A stretch of 64,000 bases of DNA from positions 1 through 64,000 of the forward strand of contig JAHEWK010000041.1 in NCBI GenBank assembly GCA_020740775.1, read 5' to 3'. Below are positions 1-9,824 of this stretch, in pieces. The position numbers and the translations under genes were made by a program. Numbering within the stretch: the stretch's first letter is position 1; each line of letters starts with the position of its first letter. The notes beneath the pieces are model-generated. The model ran no database searches. It saw only the letters and a list, made by a program, of their open reading frames with translations, and was not told the origin of the DNA. The DNA comes from Ilyonectria destructans (Eukaryota > Ascomycota > Sordariomycetes > Hypocreales > Nectriaceae).

Positions 1-315
1 ACTGCCCTGCAGCGATCGTTTTTACTGCATCGACTTCATCCAATCGCCCCTACAATTATCACGCACACTCTCCCATAGCAGCCGCCGCTGACTAGCTCTT
101 TGACTTTGGCCTTCAGCACGAACTCGCACTACCCGATCGGCAGACTTGGCGGCACGATGAACACGCATCCTCGTGCCTTCTAGCCAAACAACACAGCTCG
201 ACTGCTCCAGCCTTCAAGCTAGGCTCCGGCTCACACCTCACATCTCACACATGACCACAACAAGGCTCATAGGGATACTGCGAACGCCGCGGGCAAATAT
301 ATCAGGACTAGCAGC

Positions 316-2007
316 ATGCGAAAGCTCGCAAGGAAGGGGTTCGACCCCGTCGGCACGACCGGAACCGTGTTCCCACCGCCCGACCCAAGTCCGAAACGCC
401 CCAAAACGAACAAGCCTAGCCTAATGGACATCGCGAATGAAATGGCCAAAAAAACCAGGGATGGACTAGAATCACTAGGCCAGGATAAAACTATCTCATC
501 GATACTGAAGATTGTCGATGGCAAGATTTCAGTTAGAATCTCGAATGCTAAAATACCACTCGCCAACTCACCAGACACGTGGGAATATGCCAAGCGCCCC
601 GACTACGACAATGATGGTGTGTATTATGGCGATATGTTAATACAGCTCAGAAACCCAGAAGATACGTGGAAATATGACAGTTCTCGCGACGAAGGGATTA
701 CATACCATGTCAATGCTTGGATCTGGTTTAAAGACTCAGAAGATTTGTGGAAATTTGCCGATTCCCTGAACCCAATTAACCCCATCGAATGGACACTACG
801 GTATATATCGTCGTGTGCTAGGATAGTTAAGCGGCGTTTGCCACAACACTCTCGTGACGCTAATCTGAATGGGGATCGGAAGAAGGGTCAATGGGAAAAT
901 CTGGCTATGATGGTAAACAGAATAGTCAGCAATACGGGGCTAGTGGGGTTGAGAGTCATTGACGTCTATGCTTGTAAGCCAACCCAGCAAAACGGTTGGG
1001 CTGAGCTAACTGGCATAGTCAAAAACTACGCGTTTGCTAAAGCCGCCCAGAAAGATACGAAAAGTCGAGATACGATAGCCGATACTACAGCCCGCAGCCT
1101 CAGTGAAACAAGGGTGGATGTGCCCGACGATGCAGTCGTCTCTTGGCCGCCCACTCTTGTCTGGTCCATTCTAGCATCTGAAATTTCGTGAGTGGCCATT
1201 CGCGTACCCTAGTCCAGAGTCAGTTGCTAATTGATATCGAGCGTAGATATAACGAGGTTTGTGAGATTCTTGGGCTGCATAAATACGCTCGCGTGAAAAT
1301 TGAGTTGCCGTTCGTCCAACTTGGGCAAATCAAGGCAAAACTCATTCCCAGCAATGCCCCTCGCACCCCGAGTAGGAAACAGCAAGTCGAGCCGATATCT
1401 GAGGACCAAGCGACCCAAGAGCCGGAGGAAACCGAGGAAGACAGATTACTATCGGAATTTTTCCACTTCCCTGGTACTTCCCCCCTTGGTTCCATGGAAG
1501 AATACATGATATTCGGCACCTCGAAGGACCTACAGAGTAAAGCTTTGAACGCCGGAGATTGTCAGCGGGGTTACAACGTTATACAAGCTGGAAGCTACCC
1601 AGGGGCTGAGTTCTACGCGTATGAATGGGAGTACAACCACCATGATCCAGTGGCATTTGGCCTAATCAGAGATATGGTAGGCCTGATTACTCTATGATAT
1701 CAGAAGCATTCTAACTGAGAAGGTTGCTCTAGGGTTACTAATCAAAGGAGAGGAGGCAACTACGGATGATAGGGCTATCCACCTTGCATATGGCTCTTTA
1801 CCAACTCCAGATGGCCATTGGCAAATCATCCAACCCACTACACGAACATGGTGCCAGGTATCTCTAGGTCGTCATGCACTCGGAAAAGCATGGGTCCCAT
1901 GGAACGTAAAATCGGGTTATGTGTTGGGCCCCAACGTTTCCCTCTTGACAGAGACTCCGATTGATTATGTGTCAACGCTCATACCTATCGTACCACCATC
2001 TACCTAG
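316..2007 (+). CDS. Unrecognised protein, three-exon model
   Basis: I do not recognise this protein. The first exon (316-1187) encodes about 290 residues, with a Pro/Lys-rich N-terminus (SPKRPKTNKPS) and a Trp-rich middle (DTWEYAKRPDYD, HVNAWIWFKDSEDLWKFAD). A 59-nt intron at 1188-1246 (GTGAGT donor, GCTAAT branch, TAG acceptor) joins it in phase to an exon from 1247. The frame changes again before the end. A 73-nt intron 1631-1703 (GTACAA..CAG) restores an open frame to the TAG at 2007, giving about 519 aa. The 27 codons lost to that second intron look protein-like, so a frameshift near 1680-1700 is an alternative. The frame is also open upstream of 316, so the start is uncertain. The first intron is well supported; the second is tentative. 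Confidence 0.5.
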
Positions 2008-2424
2008 CGACTCTCATATCCTAATACCACTTTTATTTGAACTGTTTAACTCTTTTTATGCTGGGAAGGCTTGGCAGCCCCTTACCGGAACCTGAGAACG
2101 GTTAGAGTCCAAACGCCTGTACGCACGAGTGCCCATACCTTGACCTGTAGCTGGAGTTACTTGACTCGAGCTTCCACCGGACGTACTTGAATGGCCTTGT
2201 TCTTTTTTGGGGGTATCTTTGGTGTCCTGGGAAGCATCCGGCATATTTTAGGGAGGCTTGGTTGTGTATGGGGAATCGGGAGATGATCGGTGTCGGGGAG
2301 TCTAAGGTCAAGCGTCAGCCTCAATGTGACCGATGTCTCTGGGCGACTGGCAGCTGACTGCCGCGTTCGGGGACAATGGATGGGAAGAGTCTGAATCGTA
2401 CACCGGTGGATGAACTTGCCTTGT

Positions 2425-2996
2425 TAAAACCACGTGCGTACTCGAGGCTTCGTGCGTCGGTTTGAACGTAGCAGCTTGAGGTAAGGGGACGAGTCGTGAG
2501 GCAATGTGAAGCGACGCTGGCTGAGTCCGGTTGCAGCGAGGAGAACGTACACATTCTTATGCTTATTGACCTCTTCCATGGGGGCCAGCCTCGAGCAAGT
2601 ACGTGCTATCATTGAATGGGCTTGTCAGCCCACAGCAACGCTATCGAAGTCGGCGCTATGCATGAACAATGCAGGTTCTCCTGCATGAGTTGGCACTTCT
2701 GAGGAGGCTTGATCAAATGGCATGGGAACTTGGAGGTATGCACTGGATCCTTCCCAGCTCCTCGTACCCTAGGATTCCCCTAAACTAGCCAGTCATGTAA
2801 CTGGATGGAGTGAGGCTTACAGTTTCTCTCTAGGGGTGAGACCTCCACGACCAACACGAACATGGTTTACGCGTGTCTCTTTTCATCATGGTCGGCGCGA
2901 AGCCGGCCACCCCCCATCGTCCAGGACCGCCACGGAACGATTGTTGGCACCACTTGACTTAGCCTAGGGTAGCCTACATGCGGCCGATCCATTGAG
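2425..2996 (+). repeat. Unclassified dispersed repeat, copy A
   Basis: This stretch is similar, as reverse complement, to about 4745-5470, and its last part is also similar to 21262-21447 on the same strand. Shared landmarks are TTGAACGTAGCA near 2463, GAGCAAGTACGTGCT near 2591, GAGGCTTGATC at 2705, a block with AACATGGTTTACGCGTGTC around 2858-2878, and a 3' end with CACTTGACTTAGCCTAGG then GGCCGATCCATTGAG. No coding frame is convincing. It could be an old solo LTR or a non-autonomous DNA element; its class is unknown. Confidence 0.6.
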
Positions 2997-3296
2997 GCTA
3001 GATAGGTCAGGCCCAAAGCGAGGCCAAGTTTCGGTCACCATGCACGTTAACCGCCTCAACTCCGATCGTCGACACCGACCACTATCTATCATCAGTCATC
3101 TCAGCGACTTTATCGAGCCCCGGCAAGGACTTAATGGCACTAGAGCAGCGGGCTATGTATTTAGTTCGTGCAGCTGTGACTGACAACGAATACCAGCGAA
3201 TCATCCCCGCATAGATATATGCCAGTGAAGATGCAGCTGCTGTTTAGATGTATAGGCAAGGATATCCCCAGAAATTGACAATTTAATCCTAATTAC

Positions 3297-3876
3297 CGGT
3301 CCATTCCCTGGCTCCGCGATTGTAGGTTTGGACCCTCATCTTTCGGGACAGCCACGATGTAATGGCAGGATAGGATGTGAAGATTTGATGGCAGCCCTTT
3401 ATATACCAATTTACTCATTTCTGGACAAGCACCTGATGTACCTCCTGTAATCAAACCAGTATACTCCCCATTTACTTTCTTTGTCAAAACCTTTAACCGT
3501 TAATGGTGAAAAAATGAAGAAGTTGGGGTGCGTTACCAAACGTAAACCATGAGATTCAACTCTACCATTAGTGTCGGGGATGAAGGCAACCATTCTAGGT
3601 TCCTCAAGCGTCAAATGAGAAACTAAGAATGCGTAAAGGGTGCCTTTCTGAAGTTCATAAGCCATATTAAATGGAAGAATTGATTGAGGTAAATATCGCG
3701 TGTCGATTGAAGAGGAGACCTTCTCTCCTTTACCCATCACACTGCAGTGCAAAAGAATGCCTCGGAGGATCCTCATTCTATCAGCATCCAGGTCAATGGG
3801 GCTTGTTCCAGTAAACGCCCTCCATTCCGCCCAAGGTCCAGGCTTGGTTGCGAAATTACAGCTCGGCCACGCCTCC
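3297..3876 (-). pseudogene. Frameshifted coding relic, family unknown
   Basis: On the minus strand an open frame runs from about 3876 down to 3411. It contains WAEWRAFTGTSPIDLD, GILLHCSVMGKGEKV and LEEPRMVAFIPDT. The reading then appears to move to another frame that stays open to about 3297 (TGLITGGTSGACPEM, NLHILSCHYIVAVPKDE). Composition and the lack of low complexity look coding, but there is no good start and the frame is broken near 3485. I do not recognise the family. It lies between the two inverted copies of the repeat at 2425-2996 and 4745-5470. Confidence 0.35.
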
Positions 3877-4294
3877 TAGCCAATTACCCCCTCAACGGCA
3901 TTGCCATTATTGGAATAGCAGACCTGTAGCATGCTAACCGTGATGTACCCACTGGTAAACGCAGGGCTTGGTTTAGTCTGCGCCTCCGTTTGATCCTAGC
4001 ATTGTGCAGATGCCAACTCAGTGGTGACAATCCCAGACTCCAAATTTGATGAACCGATGACTAGAGCTGCAATCATTAAGTTGGCCGGAGAAGCGGCCGC
4101 ATACGCCTAACTATTAGGGGCATAGGGCTCGTACAACCAACATCTGAAAGTACCAATCAAGCGAATCCCCTTTATTTGTCAGAAGATACTGGAGATGTTC
4201 AATTTCGCATTGACATCTGCTTGGGGTTATCAGTTGACAAATCCCTAACAGAAATCAATGGAGGCAACGTCCCCGCCCTCCCGAGTTACGTTAT

Positions 4295-4480
4295 GCGACG
4301 AGTGTGTAGCGACGAGTGTGTAGCGACGAGTGTGTAGCGACGAGTGTGTAGCGACGAATGTGTAGCGACGAATGTGTAGCGACGAGTGTGAAGCGACGAG
4401 TGTATGCGGCAGCGCCGAGTGTGTGTGGGGGCAGCGACGAGTGTAAACGGCAGCGACGAGTTTGTGCGGCAGCAAATAAA
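4295..4480 (+). repeat. 14-bp minisatellite, CGACGAGTGTG core
   Basis: Seven nearly perfect copies of GCGACGAGTGTGTA run from 4295 to 4392. They are followed by longer degenerate units with the same CGACGAGTGT core joined by GCGGCAGC, up to about 4480. The sequence just after it, GCGGCAGCAAATA then ACGTG, recurs beside the array at 15274-15440, so the two loci share more than the repeat unit. The ORFs through it are artefacts of the repeat. Confidence 0.9.
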
Positions 4481-4744
4481 CGTGGCAGGAATACCGGTGT
4501 GGCGAGCGTGGCCGCCAGGTAAGGCTCATTAGTTCGCAAGCCCCACCGAACTCACCGAACTCTGCCCACTGTAATCTGTAGTCTGCAGCCCCCATTGTCA
4601 GCCTCGTACCTCTGCATCATTAGCCCGCGAAGCTGACCTATGATTGATACCGACGATTGGAGAGATCAGTACATGCATGTACTCCGCGAACGTGCATGAT
4701 GCCAAACGTAGACTTGGCTTCGTATTGGGTTCGAGCCATCGAAC

Positions 4745-5470
4745 TCCAATAAGCTGGCCGCAGGCTCCAGGCTAAGTCAAGTGGGTGCTAACAATTGCTC
4801 TGTTGCGACCTTGCGGCCGCACTCCAGATGCGCAGTGATTGCAGTTGAGAAATTCTCAGCAGAAATGCATAGAGCCTTGTTATTGCACCTACGTCGAAGG
4901 CCTGCATGTTTCAATATCCCTGTTTGACCGAGATAAGGATGTGATTTTATACTGGTACGCTCGTCTATCTCGGTCGCAGAACGTTCCTTGTTATTGATTT
5001 TAATCAGCTAACAATGGTTTGTGACTAGGTTCAGATCAGTCGAGCGACTACAGGAAGGAAGTCATTGGAACCCTGGACAATGGAGGATAGCCCACTTCAC
5101 GCCGACCATGGTGAAAAGAGACACGTGTAAACCATGTTCGTGTTGGTCTCAATCTTTGAGAAACAATAAGCCTCGCTCCATCCGGTTACATAACTGGCTG
5201 GTTCGGGGGGAGCCCGTGGTATCAGTAACTGCAGGAAGGGGTTCCAGTCCATGCTTCCAAGTTCCCGCGTCAATCGATCAAGCCTCATAAAGTCCTCACC
5301 GGAACTGCCAACTCATGCGATCGACAGTGCCAACTTCAATGGCGTGCAATGGTCAGCACGTACTTGCTCGATGTTGACCCTGACGGGCATGAAAATACGT
5401 ACGTTGGTTCAAATTGCTACGTTCAAACAGACGCACTGTGACGGTACAAGAGCACGAACGAGGTCGAGTG
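4745..5470 (-). repeat. Unclassified dispersed repeat, copy B (inverted)
   Basis: This is the reverse-complement relative of the repeat at 2425-2996, with the same landmarks in inverted order: GACACGTGTAAACCATGTTCGT near 5119, GATTGATTGACGCGGGAAC (minus strand) near 5255, AGCACGTACTTGCTCGA near 5354 and GCTACGTTCAAAC near 5417. Together the two copies form a large imperfect inverted repeat around about 1.7 kb. Divergence is high, so the insertions are old. No coding capacity is visible. Confidence 0.55.
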
Positions 5471-5479
5471 CGACTTGAG

Positions 5480-6044
5480 CAAAATGATTGTTTACAAGGA
5501 GACAAAGAGATTCTTAAGGAAAACTCTGACTTAAGCTATTTACACAATATTCATAAAGTGAGACTATTCATAAAGTATTGTCAGATCTCGTGACTCCGTA
5601 ATAGGGGTCTGACGGCCTGAGTTGGGTGCCTTTCACACAGCGAAATGTACGATCAAATGATGCCAATTCAGGCTGATTGAATTGATGATAATTACGACCT
5701 TAATAATGTCGTTGTGACTGATGGATTGACTGTGTTGTTGATGATCTTGCCTGGCGAGGGATTTCCCTCATCTACGGTCTCCGAGACGGATGGATTTTAT
5801 TTCGCCCGGGGGGACACACCCCAGAGGGCCTTTGCGCTAAGCTATTTTCGTTTCGTACGGTTCTTCCATAATCACCCGAAGCCCCACAATTTCACTTTAC
5901 TGACTGTTCCAATCTGATGTATATGCAGTGACAGGCCTGCTTGAAGGCCAATTTCTCCAAGTGTTCAGCATCCTATCCTCAGCAGCTGAAGCACGGTCTG
6001 CCAAAATGAGACTGTATGATGTTAGTAGGATTCAATCTGAATAG
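5480..6044. other. Non-coding stretch downstream of the LINE
   Basis: No supported gene. It includes the 3' flank of the LINE ORF2, which ends at 6045 on the minus strand. I see no poly(A) or simple-repeat tail that would fix the element's 3' end. Confidence 0.4.
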
Positions 6045-9000
6045 TTAGTGTGCCTGAGGCTTCTGGTCCATGTCAAGCCTCCCCGTTGCAATGGCAAATT
6101 TGATCGTCGCCCGTACTGCCCGCATGTCTGGCGCCCATTTGTCACCGTCAGACGCCGCCTTTCCTCCCAGGAAGTATGATAGGTTTCCCATCTTTGTCTG
6201 TGAGCATCGCAGCATGCCTTCTCGTTGCGCGGTCCATTTTGTGCAGCGGAATAGGAAGTGTTCCACTGTCTCTGATGCTTGCCCGCATTCGCAAGTGTCC
6301 GATTCCATTGCTCCTATCTTGCACAGAAAGCTGTTAAGTCTCGCCATTCCGGTGCGGAGCTGCGACAGTACGTCTGCTTCCTTCCTCTTCAGCGGGTCAT
6401 ATAGAGTACGGGTATGCTTGCTTGGCAGTGCCGTGTCTATCTGCTTCGAGTATTTCCCGACTCTTTCTGGTAGTGTTCTTGTTTGCCGCTGCTTGGTTAT
6501 CGCTAGTCTTATCCTTGTGGATCTTGCTAGATGTGGTGGCACGTCTGGTCTGCATTCTCCTTCTGTGGCCTTCCGCGCTGCTGCTTTGGCTTTTGTTCCC
6601 AGCGCGAAATCCTCTTCTCCTGCTGGAACCCACAACATCCGGAGAGAGTGGCCCTCGTCTTCGAGACGCTTGATATGGTCGTATATTTGCCGTATGATCT
6701 GTTGGCCGGATTGTTGTCGTGGCCGCCGTATGACTTCTAGTGCGGAGCGGCTGCTCGTCATGACAGTCATATCCCGCCGGCAGAGTCCAGACGGCATACA
6801 TCTCAATACCATCTCTATAGCTCCTAGCTCGGCGATGTATAGGTTCAGCTCCTCCGTCAATCCGAGAGTGATGGAGTAGCTGGCCACTACCTCGTCATCG
6901 TTATTGATCGCCGTGTCTCGTACGACACCTCCCATGCCTACCATGCCCCTTCTCTGCGAGGAGCAGGTGGCAATGACTATGCCATCCACCCTCTTTGCTT
7001 CTTCCGCCGCTCTCTCCCGGTCAGGGTCGCACGACACCGGGATACGGTCTCGCCATGGTGGTAACGCGTACTCCCGAATGATCTCCATTCGTTCAGTGGC
7101 TGTTTCCCCTTGTACTTGAGCAATCCTCTGCATCGGCGATACGAATCGGCGACACACTTTCACTTTCAGTGTCGCCAACGGGTGTGTCCTGGGAAGGGTC
7201 CGGAGGTTGATCCAAAACCTTGTTGCCGCTTGCGCATGCCGTTCTTGCACCGATTGGATGCTAGCTTCGGCCTCTGCCACCGCCGTTGCGACGGTCCGGA
7301 AAGCTCCCGTGATCGCCTGTGCTCCGACCATCTGTGCCTTGTCCAGCCAAGCAGCTTCTCTAATGCCACATGAGTGCGTCCACACGCTGGACGCATAGTC
7401 CATGGTGGGAGCTACTGTTGCTACGAACAGTTGTCTCGCCGTCCGCGGTGACAGCATTTTCAGTCTTCTCAAACACATAGCAGCCGAGAGCCCCTTTGCG
7501 GCGGCTCTAGCTATGTGTTCCTTGTACCGCAGTTTCGCGTCCATGACCACTCCCAGGATCTTGGCGCTCGCTTTTGGTTTGACTACTTTTCCTTTGATCA
7601 TGAACGGTTTGTCGCTGGTACGCGCGGCGTTTCGCGTGAAATGCACGATGGCCGTTTTGTCTCCGTTGAACGTCGCACCGCTCCGTCTTTCCCAGCCCAG
7701 TGCTTCGTCTATAATTGATTGGATGCCGGCTCGATTCTCCTCCGCTGTTGGTCCCACTACCCAGGCTGAGTAGTCGTCTACGAATGCCATCGAACCACCT
7801 TTTGCGTTGATTCTTCTCTGCACTAAATCTGCATTGAAGAACAAGAACAACACCGACGACAGCGGTGATCCTTGCGGGAGACCTGCCTGTGGCAACTCCC
7901 GTAGCTGTGACGTGTGCCCATTTACCACCACGGTGGCCATTCGTTCAGAGCAAAAGGCGTCAATCCATCTCACCAGTCCACCAGGTATGCCTCTCGCCTT
8001 CAGCCTCTCCAGTAGTCGTTCTTTGAACACTCCATTGTAAGCGCCTTTGACGTCGAAACTGATTAGACTGAACACCCTGCCGGCCCTCCATGCCTTATAG
8101 ATCTGCTCCTGCAGCAGTATCAGTGCTTGTTCGGCTGACCTTCGCTTCCTTGCCCCGAAGTGGTTTGCGGGCAGCAGTCCATAGCTCTCCACAACATAGG
8201 ATATCCGCTCTGCAACGACTGCCTCGAGTATCTTGCCCAGTGTTGACAGCAGCGATATCGGTCTCCATGCCTTGGCCACTGTGTAGTCTCCCTTGTCTGC
8301 TTTCTTTAGCGGGATGATCTTCGCACTCCTCCATTGGTGGGGTACCACACCATCCCTGAGGGATGAGTCGAAGAGGTGCAAGACGCGGTATCTAACCACT
8401 GGCCAAAGCTGTTTCCACACCATTGCTGGCAGACCATCCTCTCCAGGCGCTTTCCAAGGTTTCGCTGCTAGCACTTTTCCTTCAACTTCCTCCATGGTGA
8501 GGTCTGGCATGTGCACTTCCCTCCGTTGCGGTCGGTCACCTTCATCTTCAATCCTGGCCGGCAACGGCGGGAAGAACGTGCTAAACAGCTCCTCTGCCTG
8601 CTCCACCCTATCTTTCGTGGTGGAACCGTCTTGCCTCTTCAAAGGGGGTACCCTGTTGTTCATGATGTCTTTTCCAGGTTTCAAGTATTTGGCCGCCTTC
8701 CATATGTTGACATCTTCTGCCAGGAAATCGTCCCAGTGCAGTTTCTTCTGTTTCCGGATGGCATCATGGTACTCCTTGGATGCTTCCTTGGCCCGTCTTT
8801 CCAGGTCGTGCCTCGTCTGACCTGCTCGCCGCTGTACCCTGGCCTGATTCCGCCAGAACGTATACACCTGCCGAAGTCTTGTCAAATCCTTCGTCCACCA
8901 GCGCTTCGCGTACGGTACTGGTTGTGCTCGGGGCGTCAGCTCGTGGATCGCCTCGAGGATAACCCTCATTAACTGGTCTGTCTGTTCCTGCACGCCGACA

Positions 9001-9824
9001 GTCCAGGGAAGCTCTCGGAGATTGTCCTCCACCATGGTTCTGATTGTTGTCCATGGTGCATTCTTGAACAACAGTCTTTCCGCGGCAATCCGATCAGGCC
9101 TCGCGAGATCGAACGTCGTTTGGATCGCCCGGTGGTCCGATCCGTGTTCTGTCGGGTGTATGGAGCACGTCACCATTTCGTCTGCCACTTCCGCCGTCGC
9201 CAGCACCAGGTCGATTGTGCTTTCCTTGTCGGGGCCTTGCCATGTCTTTGTGCCTCTCGGGAGAAGGCTGCAAAGACCGTGTTCGTTCATGAGGTCGATG
9301 ATCGATTCGGCCTCGCTTTGCCTTGCCAATGGCACGTCGTCTCCTCCCCATAGCCGGTCGTGCTGGTTAAAATCTCCTGCCAGTAAGACGTCCACCACCA
9401 TCCCTGTCCTGCTCCTGAGGTCGAGGATCACCTGGTGCAGGGTATGGCATGTGTGTCGAAGAGTCTGAGGCTTGCCCCCCGGCACGTACACTGACACGAC
9501 CAACACTATTCGGTCCGGAAGTCGTATGGTTGCTGCTGTCAAGTCCGGGGACTGTATTGGTACTTGCTCGGCCTCCAAATCCCTATTCACCCACAACATG
9601 CTCCGGATTGGCCATCTGCCATCTCTCCAAATTGTGGGAACCATTTTGATCCATTTGGGGTGTCCCATGGGGACTGTGAGAAGTTTGCCGTCAATTTTCC
9701 GTGCCTGTGGTTCTTGGATCGCTATAACTGCAAAATCTTGGAGTCGCTTATCGTTCATTAGGCTTTCATGTACCATATCCTGTTTTCTCACATTCAGTTG
9801 GATTACCTGAAACATCCTACTCAT
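6045..9824 (-). CDS. LINE ORF2: endonuclease-reverse transcriptase-RNase H-like
   Basis: This encodes the replication protein of a Tad/I-like non-LTR retrotransposon, about 1259 aa if begun at the ATG at 9824. An N-terminal APE-type endonuclease shows QLNVRK, AIQEPQ, AGDFNQHDRLWGG, STIDLVLAT and GSDHRA. The reverse transcriptase follows, with SLISFDVKGAYN, AGLPQGSPLSSVLF and the catalytic FVDD. A C-terminal RNase H-like region (DGIVIATCSS, AELGAIEMVL) and a Cys/His motif (CECGQASETVEHFLFRC) end the protein. The frame is open to 10136, but I chose 9824 because that ATG overlaps the ORF1 stop (ATGAGTAG), which suggests coupled re-initiation. There are no stops or frameshifts, so the copy is probably young. 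RNase H acidic residues seem lost; see findings. Opposite-strand ORFs here are shadows. Confidence 0.93.
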   Translation of the reverse strand: MSRMFQVIQLNVRKQDMVHESLMNDKRLQDFAVIAIQEPQARKIDGKLLTVPMGHPKWIKMVPTIWRDGRWPIRSMLWVNRDLEAEQVPIQSPDLTAATIRLPDRIVLVVSVYVPGGKPQTLRHTCHTLHQVILDLRSRTGMVVDVLLAGDFNQHDRLWGGDDVPLARQSEAESIIDLMNEHGLCSLLPRGTKTWQGPDKESTIDLVLATAEVADEMVTCSIHPTEHGSDHRAIQTTFDLARPDRIAAERLLFKNAPWTTIRTMVEDNLRELPWTVGVQEQTDQLMRVILEAIHELTPRAQPVPYAKRWWTKDLTRLRQVYTFWRNQARVQRRAGQTRHDLERRAKEASKEYHDAIRKQKKLHWDDFLAEDVNIWKAAKYLKPGKDIMNNRVPPLKRQDGSTTKDRVEQAEELFSTFFPPLPARIEDEGDRPQRREVHMPDLTMEEVEGKVLAAKPWKAPGEDGLPAMVWKQLWPVVRYRVLHLFDSSLRDGVVPHQWRSAKIIPLKKADKGDYTVAKAWRPISLLSTLGKILEAVVAERISYVVESYGLLPANHFGARKRRSAEQALILLQEQIYKAWRAGRVFSLISFDVKGAYNGVFKERLLERLKARGIPGGLVRWIDAFCSERMATVVVNGHTSQLRELPQAGLPQGSPLSSVLFLFFNADLVQRRINAKGGSMAFVDDYSAWVVGPTAEENRAGIQSIIDEALGWERRSGATFNGDKTAIVHFTRNAARTSDKPFMIKGKVVKPKASAKILGVVMDAKLRYKEHIARAAAKGLSAAMCLRRLKMLSPRTARQLFVATVAPTMDYASSVWTHSCGIREAAWLDKAQMVGAQAITGAFRTVATAVAEAEASIQSVQERHAQAATRFWINLRTLPRTHPLATLKVKVCRRFVSPMQRIAQVQGETATERMEIIREYALPPWRDRIPVSCDPDRERAAEEAKRVDGIVIATCSSQRRGMVGMGGVVRDTAINNDDEVVASYSITLGLTEELNLYIAELGAIEMVLRCMPSGLCRRDMTVMTSSRSALEVIRRPRQQSGQQIIRQIYDHIKRLEDEGHSLRMLWVPAGEEDFALGTKAKAAARKATEGECRPDVPPHLARSTRIRLAITKQRQTRTLPERVGKYSKQIDTALPSKHTRTLYDPLKRKEADVLSQLRTGMARLNSFLCKIGAMESDTCECGQASETVEHFLFRCTKWTAQREGMLRCSQTKMGNLSYFLGGKAASDGDKWAPDMRAVRATIKFAIATGRLDMDQKPQAH

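Noticed and set aside
2425..5470. The inverted pair as terminal repeats of one large transposon
   Set aside because: A third partial copy at 21.3 kb shows a dispersed family, the two copies are strongly diverged, and no target duplication flanks the pair.
6070..9810. Many plus-strand ORFs of 60-270 codons
   Set aside because: They are antisense shadows of the intact LINE ORF2, whose motifs fix the true strand and frame.
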